DNA from: Phycisphaerales bacterium
Lineage (GTDB): Bacteria; Planctomycetota; Phycisphaerae; Phycisphaerales; UBA1924
Direction of reading: 5' to 3'
Length of the DNA stretch: 6,442 nucleotides
Assembly: GCA_025453375.1 (NCBI GenBank)
Contig: JALOQT010000057.1
Coordinates: forward strand, 1 to 6,442
The position numbers were made by a program, and so were the translations under genes. Shown here piece by piece: positions 5,549 to 6,442 of the stretch (the first letter of the stretch is position 1; the number at the start of each line of letters is the position of its first letter). A model generated the notes under the pieces. That model worked only from the letters and a program-made list of their open reading frames with translations. It did not search any database and was not told the DNA's origin.

Positions 5549-6070
5549 TCACGGCACCTGGCCGGTGAGGCGTAGATACGCCAGCACGGCCAGTTGGTCG
5601 CAGCGTTCGTTTTCGGCGTGGCCGGCGTGGCCTTTGATCCAGTGGAAGCGGATGGTGTGGCGTTGGCGGAGGGTGGCCAGTTGCTCCCAGAGGTCCTGGT
5701 TTTTGACGGGCTGTTTGCTGGCCGTGCGCCAGCCGCGGGCGATCCAGCCGTCGAGCCAGGTTTTGAGGCCTTCCAGGACGTATTTGGAGTCACTGGTCAG
5801 ATCGACGAGGGTGGGGCGGTGCAGGGCGCTGAGGCCCTCGATGACGGCGCGCAGTTCCATGCGGTTGTTGGTGGTGTCGGGCTCGGCGCCGAAGTCTTCG
5901 CGGGCTTTGCCGCTGGTGGGGTGGCGCAGGACGTAGGCCCACCCGCCGGGGCCGGGGTTGCCGGAGCATGCGCCGTCGGTGAAGAGCAGGACGTGCGGGA
6001 GTTTGGCTTCGGGGGCGGCGTCGGACGCTGAGGCCGATGAAGGGGATGTGCGCGAGCGCGGCGTGGTCAT
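5549..6070 (-). CDS. rnhA: Ribonuclease HI
   Basis: RNase HI cuts the RNA strand of RNA:DNA hybrids, removing R-loops and helping clear primers. The 173-residue protein has all the family landmarks: [15 protein letters not shown] with catalytic D32, NNRMEL with E72, SDSKYV with D94, and [16 protein letters not shown] with H148 and D158, matching E. coli D10, E48, D70, H124 and D134. The substrate-handle region [20 protein letters not shown] (105-124) is typical of RNase HI. Residues 1-24 are an extra Ser/Thr/Pro-rich tail not needed for the fold. I chose ATG at 6070 because it overlaps the stop of the upstream gene as ATGA, a usual sign of translational coupling, and no Shine-Dalgarno is present. 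It converges on the PilZ gene with 24 bp between stops. Confidence 0.95.
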   Translation of the reverse strand: MTTPRSRTSPSSASASDAAPEAKLPHVLLFTDGACSGNPGPGGWAYVLRHPTSGKAREDFGAEPDTTNNRMELRAVIEGLSALHRPTLVDLTSDSKYVLEGLKTWLDGWIARGWRTASKQPVKNQDLWEQLATLRQRHTIRFHWIKGHAGHAENERCDQLAVLAYLRLTGQVP

Positions 6071-6442
6071 TGGCTGGCCGTCTGCGTGTCGGCGGTCGCG
6101 GAAGGGGTTGGCGGCTCGATGCCCTCGGGCACCTCGGGGAAGCGGATGTCTTCCATCGCGAGGATCCACTCTTCGAGGGGTTCGTACTTGTAGAGGTCAA
6201 GCTCGTGGCGATCGCCGCGGGTGGTGACGAGGGTGACGAAGAACTTGTGCCACTTGCGCTTGTCAAACTCGGTGATGTCGGCCGGGACGAGTGATGTGCC
6301 GCTGGGGAGGGTGAGGCGCGAGGTGGCGGGATCCCAGCGATAGACCTTGGCCTTGGTGCGGGCAATGTTGAAGAGCACCCAGATGGCGCCGAGGAAGCCG
6401 ACGACGGTGATGAACCACTGGAAGGGAATGTCCCAGCCGGCG
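6067..6442 (-). CDS. Membrane protein of unknown function (5' end outside the window)
   Basis: The frame is open to the right edge, so the start is missing; 124 residues are visible. Numbering from the first visible residue, one transmembrane helix lies at about 7-26 (from FQWFITVV to FNIA), followed by positive residues (RTKAK) that suggest the rest is cytoplasmic. The soluble part (32-100) has alternating strands and ends in a helix, [18 protein letters not shown], a layout like small PH-like (bPH) domains; this is a loose structural impression, not a recognised family match. The C-terminal 20 residues are Pro/Thr/Ala-rich. Only a GTG at 6378 could start inside the window, but it would cut the membrane helix in half, so a start further upstream is far likelier. 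Its stop overlaps the rnhA start (ATGA), so the two are probably one operon. Confidence 0.75.
   Translation of the reverse strand, partial: AGWDIPFQWFITVVGFLGAIWVLFNIARTKAKVYRWDPATSRLTLPSGTSLVPADITEFDKRKWHKFFVTLVTTRGDRHELDLYKYEPLEEWILAMEDIRFPEVPEGIEPPTPSATADTQTASQ

Noticed and set aside
5525..5552. Bidirectional terminator between the PilZ gene and rnhA
   Set aside because: The gap is 24 bp and contains only the short palindrome GTGATCAC at its edge, with no stem-loop plus T-run.

Overview
The window is high-GC bacterial DNA. It most resembles a planctomycete, perhaps class Phycisphaerae. That placement is an inference from the combination of very high GC, weak or absent Shine-Dalgarno sequences at most starts, a Gly/Ala-rich DnaA and a dnaA locus without dnaN beside it. 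No marker gene here fixes the taxonomy.

Layout from left to right: an 11-bp tandem repeat cut by the window edge (1-62); a tRNA-Ser(UGA) gene on the minus strand (130-216); a minus-strand gene for a membrane-anchored protein of unknown function (307-933); a 201-bp divergent gap; a plus-strand gene for a two-domain GNAT acetyltransferase (1135-2337); a 565-bp gene-free stretch (2338-2902); dnaA (2903-4579, plus); a 258-bp gap with no gene; a PilZ-domain gene (4838-5524, plus); and, convergent with it across 24 bp, rnhA (5549-6070, minus). The start of rnhA overlaps by 4 bp the stop of a membrane protein gene that runs off the right edge (6067-6442, minus).

The centre of interest is 2338-4579. 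The gene-free stretch holds a tight cluster of near-consensus DnaA boxes (2466-2474, 2535-2543, 2561-2569, with two weaker ones), the most AT-rich DNA of the window, and several perfect inverted repeats. It lies directly upstream of the initiator gene dnaA. Together this looks like the chromosomal replication origin, or at least a DnaA-controlled dnaA promoter region. The DnaA protein keeps the ATPase motifs, but two Gly/Ala/Ser-rich stretches expand the AAA+ lid/linker and its DNA-reading signature is altered (PNHST where RDHTT is usual). Two of the three best boxes also end in G instead of A.

Functionally the window brings together replication initiation (dnaA, oriC), RNA:DNA hybrid removal (rnhA), a likely c-di-GMP receptor (PilZ), a tRNA and three poorly characterised proteins. 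I see no mobile element, CRISPR array, phage gene or defence system.
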